From Clostridia bacterium (GTDB taxonomy: Bacteria; Bacillota; Clostridia; Oscillospirales; Acutalibacteraceae): a stretch of 9,409 nt of DNA. The stretch spans positions 1-9,409 of the forward strand of contig JAFWCS010000433.1 in the NCBI GenBank assembly GCA_017534365.1, written 5' to 3'. Position 1 is the first letter of the stretch. Every line of letters starts with the position of its first letter. The position numbers were made by a program, and so were the translations under genes. The notes beneath the pieces are model-generated. The model had not been told where the DNA came from and did not search any database. It worked only from the letters and a program-made list of their open reading frames with translations. Below, piece by piece: positions 6,579 through 9,409 of the stretch.

Positions 6579-8297
6579 TTATTCCGCTTCCTGCGCTGTG
6601 CGCGGCGCGTCGCTCATGGTCATTTCGCCCTTTTCGTTCAGGCTCAGCACGCGGTCGCAGTATTGCAGCATCGAGCGGCGGTGCGTGATGATGAAGCAGG
6701 TCTTCTGCTTGAGCTCATCCGTGATATTCCTGAGGATCACCGATTCGGTCCCTTCGTCCAGCGCGCTGGTCGCTTCGTCGAGGATCACGATCGGCTTGTC
6801 GCCGATCAGGGCGCGGGCAATGGCGATCCGCTGCGCCTGCCCCTCCGAAATGCCGCCGGATTTTTCAGACAGCACGGTATCCAGCCCCTCCGGCAGCTGC
6901 TCCACAAAATCCCTTGCGGACGCGAGGGCGAGGGCATTCAGCATCTCCTCCCGCGTCGCATCCGCGCGGCCGATGCGCAGGTTTTCCGCGATCGTGCCGG
7001 TCATGAGGGTGTTGCCCTGCGGCACGTAGGAAATGAATCGGCGCACGTCCGGCGTCGCCGACTCCGCAACGCCGTCCGCAAGATAGCGGATCTCGCCGGC
7101 CTGCGGCGTCGTGAGCGCGAGGAGCATGCGGATGATCGTCGTTTTGCCGGCGCCCGAGGGGCCGACGATGCCGATCTTTTCGCCCGGCGCGACGGAGAAA
7201 TCCAGATCCTGCAGGATGGGGCGTTTGTCATAAGCGAAGGTCACGTGATCGACCTCGAGGCCGACCCGCGCGGGCTGATCCTCCCGCCCGGTATAGACTT
7301 CCTTCTCCAGCCCCGCGACCTCGGTGATGCGCTTGGAGGAGATCAGCATATTATAGATCTGCGGGATGATGCCGGCCAGGCCGCTCACGGAGCCCTGCAC
7401 CTGCGAAACAAGGGTGATGAAGATCGTCAGCGTGCCGTAGGTGATCCTGCCGGTCGAAATGCGGTAAGCGCCCCAGCAGAAGGTGATCACGTAGCCGGCG
7501 CTGTAGACGATGCGCAGCACGGCGCTCATCGCCGAGCCGAGGGTCGTATTTTTCAGGATCAGATCCAGGCGGCGTTTTTTGAACCCCTCCATGCGGCGGT
7601 CATTGACGCCCTCCTGCCGGAAGGTCTTCATCACGGTCAGCGAACCAAGGCTCTCCTGCATAAAGGAGCGATACTCGGATTCGCATTCGCGCAGCTCGGT
7701 CTGATATTTTTTGTAGCGTTCGCGGAAAAAGAACAGACAGAGCGCGCCGATCGGCCCGATGATCAGCGCAAAGAGCGCAATCGACCGGTCATAATGAAAC
7801 AGGATCAGGAAGGAGATCAGCAGCTGCACGAAGGTCAGGAGCGTGCGCGGCAGCAGGTTGATCATGCCGTCCGCCAGCGAACCGATATCCGAGGTCAGAC
7901 GCGTGACCAGATCGCCGCTGTGGAATTTCGAAATGCGCAGCCACAGACTGCGCTGAATATCGCTGTAGAACTGCTGCCGGATCGAGAATGAGAATTTCTC
8001 GCTGATATAGCTGCCGAGAATGCTGCTGCCAACGCTGATGAGGATCGAAACGAACGTCGTTGCGCACATGATCGCCATATTCCGCAGGTTGATCACGCCG
8101 CTCGTCGCGTCGTCGACCACGTATTTGCCGATGATCGTGCTCCCGTAAGAGATCACCATCGAAACGACGCTGATCAGAAACACGCAGATGATATAGCGAT
8201 AATACGGGGCCACCACGTGCAGCATCCACTTCACCAGCCGCAGGTTTTCATCCCGGTGCTTCAGCCCCCGGATCAGGATCTCTTTTTTACTGCTCAT
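6579..8297 (-). CDS. ABC exporter, fused permease and ATPase, probable lanthipeptide/RiPP exporter
   Basis: The 572-residue half-transporter has a six-helix membrane domain (hydrophobic segments near residues 35-55, 72-98, 150-168, 172-192, 258-278, 285-305) followed by an ATPase domain from about residue 345. ATPase motifs: Walker A GPSGAGKT (379-386), Q-loop VPQGN (Gln427), signature ISEGQAQR (483-490, with Glu at the second position where LSGGQ has Gly), Walker B IVILDEATSAL (503-513, Glu508 catalytic) and the switch histidine in ITHRR (His539). It would work as a dimer exporting a peptide or other compound. It has no N-terminal C39 peptidase domain, unlike typical LanT proteins of class II lantibiotics. 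It is last in a three-gene run: its ATG overlaps the end of the peptidase gene by 11 bases, with GGGGGA about 6 bases upstream of the start. A cargo of modified peptide is inferred from the LanC-domain gene upstream. Multidrug or lipid export is the alternative. Confidence 0.9.
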   Translation of the reverse strand: MSSKKEILIRGLKHRDENLRLVKWMLHVVAPYYRYIICVFLISVVSMVISYGSTIIGKYVVDDATSGVINLRNMAIMCATTFVSILISVGSSILGSYISEKFSFSIRQQFYSDIQRSLWLRISKFHSGDLVTRLTSDIGSLADGMINLLPRTLLTFVQLLISFLILFHYDRSIALFALIIGPIGALCLFFFRERYKKYQTELRECESEYRSFMQESLGSLTVMKTFRQEGVNDRRMEGFKKRRLDLILKNTTLGSAMSAVLRIVYSAGYVITFCWGAYRISTGRITYGTLTIFITLVSQVQGSVSGLAGIIPQIYNMLISSKRITEVAGLEKEVYTGREDQPARVGLEVDHVTFAYDKRPILQDLDFSVAPGEKIGIVGPSGAGKTTIIRMLLALTTPQAGEIRYLADGVAESATPDVRRFISYVPQGNTLMTGTIAENLRIGRADATREEMLNALALASARDFVEQLPEGLDTVLSEKSGGISEGQAQRIAIARALIGDKPIVILDEATSALDEGTESVILRNITDELKQKTCFIITHRRSMLQYCDRVLSLNEKGEMTMSDAPRTAQEAE

Positions 8298-8832
8298 GCT
8301 CTTCCCCCGTTTTTCTCAGTTTTCGCAGAATCGCGGACGGATCGCGGCAAACGCGCAGGAACCGCCGGACCGTGCGCATGCACCAGCGCGCAAGCCGCGG
8401 AAAGCGCAGCCGCGCACGCATATAGAACGTCATCAGCGCGCGCCAGAAGCCGGCGTCGCAGGGGATCTCTTTGCCGTCCCGCCACACGCGCGGCACCCGT
8501 GCGATCACCGCTTCCCGCGGGATGCCAAGATCGCAGAGCTGCTGATTGTCGCCGACGATGTCAAAGGTATCGTTCGGATAAACGCGGCACACGCGATGCA
8601 GCGCGAAAGAATGATCCGCGCGCTCAAACAGCAGCAGATCGCCCACGCGGATCCTGTGATCGCCGAGGGCGGCAAGCTCGACGGAATCCCGCCCGTCGAA
8701 CAGAAACGGCTGCATGCTGATTCCCTTGATGCGGATGGTCGCGGTCTTGCCTTGCGCCAGCGTTTCACGGATCAGTGGCATCAGCGCCGCCAGCGGCACG
8801 GCATGGGTCGCGTTGTTTCTCGTGTCACTCAT
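8287..8832 (-). CDS. S24/S26-family serine peptidase (signal-peptidase-like), soluble form
   Basis: The 181-residue product has the signal-peptidase/LexA-type core: KGISMQP (36-42, Ser39 as nucleophile), a beta segment RVGDLLLF (62-69), ALHRV (77-81, His79 in the position of the general base of SipW/ER-type enzymes) and DIVGDNQ (91-97, Asp95). It thus fits a Ser-His-Asp constellation rather than the Ser-Lys dyad of common bacterial LepB. Unlike SipW or LepB it has no N-terminal membrane helix. The C-terminal 50 residues are strongly basic and amphipathic (Arg- and Trp-rich) and might bind membrane or a partner. The start codon overlaps the stop codon of the LanC-domain gene (ATGA), and GGAGGG lies about 8 bases upstream, so translation is probably coupled. 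A leader-peptide protease for the lanthipeptide is an attractive inference; self-processing or a non-catalytic role is possible. Confidence 0.78.
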   Translation of the reverse strand: MSDTRNNATHAVPLAALMPLIRETLAQGKTATIRIKGISMQPFLFDGRDSVELAALGDHRIRVGDLLLFERADHSFALHRVCRVYPNDTFDIVGDNQQLCDLGIPREAVIARVPRVWRDGKEIPCDAGFWRALMTFYMRARLRFPRLARWCMRTVRRFLRVCRDPSAILRKLRKTGEEHEQ

Positions 8833-9409
8833 ATCAGCATCCCTCCGCTCAGTTCCGATCCTTGCATCGCCAGCGCATAGATCACGCCGGCCATCCCCTG
8901 CATCAGCCCGTAATTGCGGTCCGCCGTATCGAACGGATGCAGCAGGACCGGGCGCTCCGCCAGCAGACGGTCGCGCAGGCCGGACGCCGCGGGATCATCC
9001 GGCAGCCCCAGCATGGCGCGCGCCGTCAGCCGCGCGCTCAGGCCGCAGCACAGGCAGTCGCGCTTGGGCAGCGGCAGCGCAGTCAGAAAGGCCTCCGCCC
9101 GCGCAAGATCGCGCTCGCAGCAGGCAAGGATCGCCGGATTGTCCGTCAGCTCCTTCAGCCGGCTCCGGCACATAGCGATCCCCGGCGCGCCGGAGCACCA
9201 GCCGCGCATAAACGCCGCAGGGTCCTGCGTGCGCAGATCGCGCCAATTCTGCTGCGCGGCGACGTAGTGTTCTTCTTCAAACGCAAGCAGCCGCAGGATC
9301 TCGTCATCCGCCTCGTGCGAATCGAGGCAGAATTGCGCCGCCGCCAGCGCTAGCGCCAGACCGGCCGCCCCGTGGGCAGCGCCGGTCAGCTGCGTGGAGC
9401 AGCTGCGCA
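8829..9409 (-). CDS. LanC-domain lanthionine cyclase/synthetase (LanM or LanC), C-terminal part
   Basis: The frame is open to the window edge, so the N-terminal part is missing; 193 residues are visible, more than the 126 that follow the internal Met at 9209. In order they show LTGAAHGAAG (His at 9372-9374; the conserved AHG of LanC domains), a YE-like helix and NWRDLR, RGWCSGAPGI (zinc Cys at 9195-9197), DCLCCG (likely zinc Cys pair at 9045-9050, where most relatives have Cys-His-Gly) and a final GLMQGMAGVIYALA repeat. These are the glycine-rich repeats and zinc ligands of the cyclase that adds Cys thiols to dehydrated Ser/Thr to form thioether rings. The presence of zinc ligands argues against a class III LanKC. 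Whether it is a stand-alone LanC (class I), LanM (class II) or class IV enzyme depends on the missing part. It overlaps the peptidase gene by 4 bases. Confidence 0.85.
   Translation of the reverse strand, partial: RSCSTQLTGAAHGAAGLALALAAAQFCLDSHEADDEILRLLAFEEEHYVAAQQNWRDLRTQDPAAFMRGWCSGAPGIAMCRSRLKELTDNPAILACCERDLARAEAFLTALPLPKRDCLCCGLSARLTARAMLGLPDDPAASGLRDRLLAERPVLLHPFDTADRNYGLMQGMAGVIYALAMQGSELSGGMLI

Noticed and set aside
6663..7991. Rightward open frame of 442 codons opposite the ABC exporter
   Set aside because: It is a shadow of the exporter, whose ATPase motifs are unmistakable. The frame is Arg/Asp/His-rich with no domain.
8829..9209. The ATG at 9209 as the true start of a 126-residue protein
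   Set aside because: The same frame stays open to the window edge and encodes further conserved LanC residues (AHG motif, NW-D-R), so the Met is internal.
1..9409. CRISPR arrays, insertion sequences, tRNA or rRNA genes
   Set aside because: No spaced direct repeats, transposase motifs, terminal repeats or tRNA-like cloverleaf were seen by eye.

Overview
The window is G+C-rich bacterial DNA with strong AGGAGG-type ribosome binding sites, sigma-A-like promoters, hairpin terminators, Sec signal peptides and a GPH-type sugar symporter beside an alpha-galactosidase. This fits a high-GC Firmicute, probably an uncultured gut clostridium. The lineage is inferred from style only; there is no rRNA or other marker here.

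Left part (1-5250): the C-terminal half of an MFS/GPH sugar symporter runs rightward and ends at a bidirectional terminator. Facing it are two leftward genes for exported proteins of unknown role: a 331-residue protein with a signal anchor, an Ala-rich stalk and a DUF4474-like domain, and a 421-residue secreted protein ending in a hydrophobic helix. A regulatory-looking intergenic region of about 300 bases with two perfect inverted repeats separates them from a rightward, cytoplasmic GH36-type alpha-galactosidase. Symporter and alpha-galactosidase would together import and split alpha-galactosides such as melibiose or raffinose-family sugars.

Middle (5222-6563): a secreted calcineurin-like metallophosphoesterase has its own promoter, whose -35 box lies inside the terminator of the upstream gene. 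It ends at a second bidirectional terminator.

Right part (6579-9409, all leftward): this is a tightly overlapping three-gene run. In order of transcription it encodes the C-terminal part of a LanC-domain lanthionine cyclase/synthetase with a Cys-Cys-Gly zinc motif, a small S24/S26-type serine peptidase with no visible membrane anchor, and an ABC exporter (permease plus ATPase) with no C39 leader-peptidase domain. I read this as the downstream end of a lanthipeptide (RiPP) biosynthesis, maturation and export operon whose precursor peptide gene and upstream enzyme parts lie beyond position 9409. It is the most interesting part of the window: the leader-removing protease may be the stand-alone S24/S26 peptidase rather than the usual exporter-fused C39 domain.
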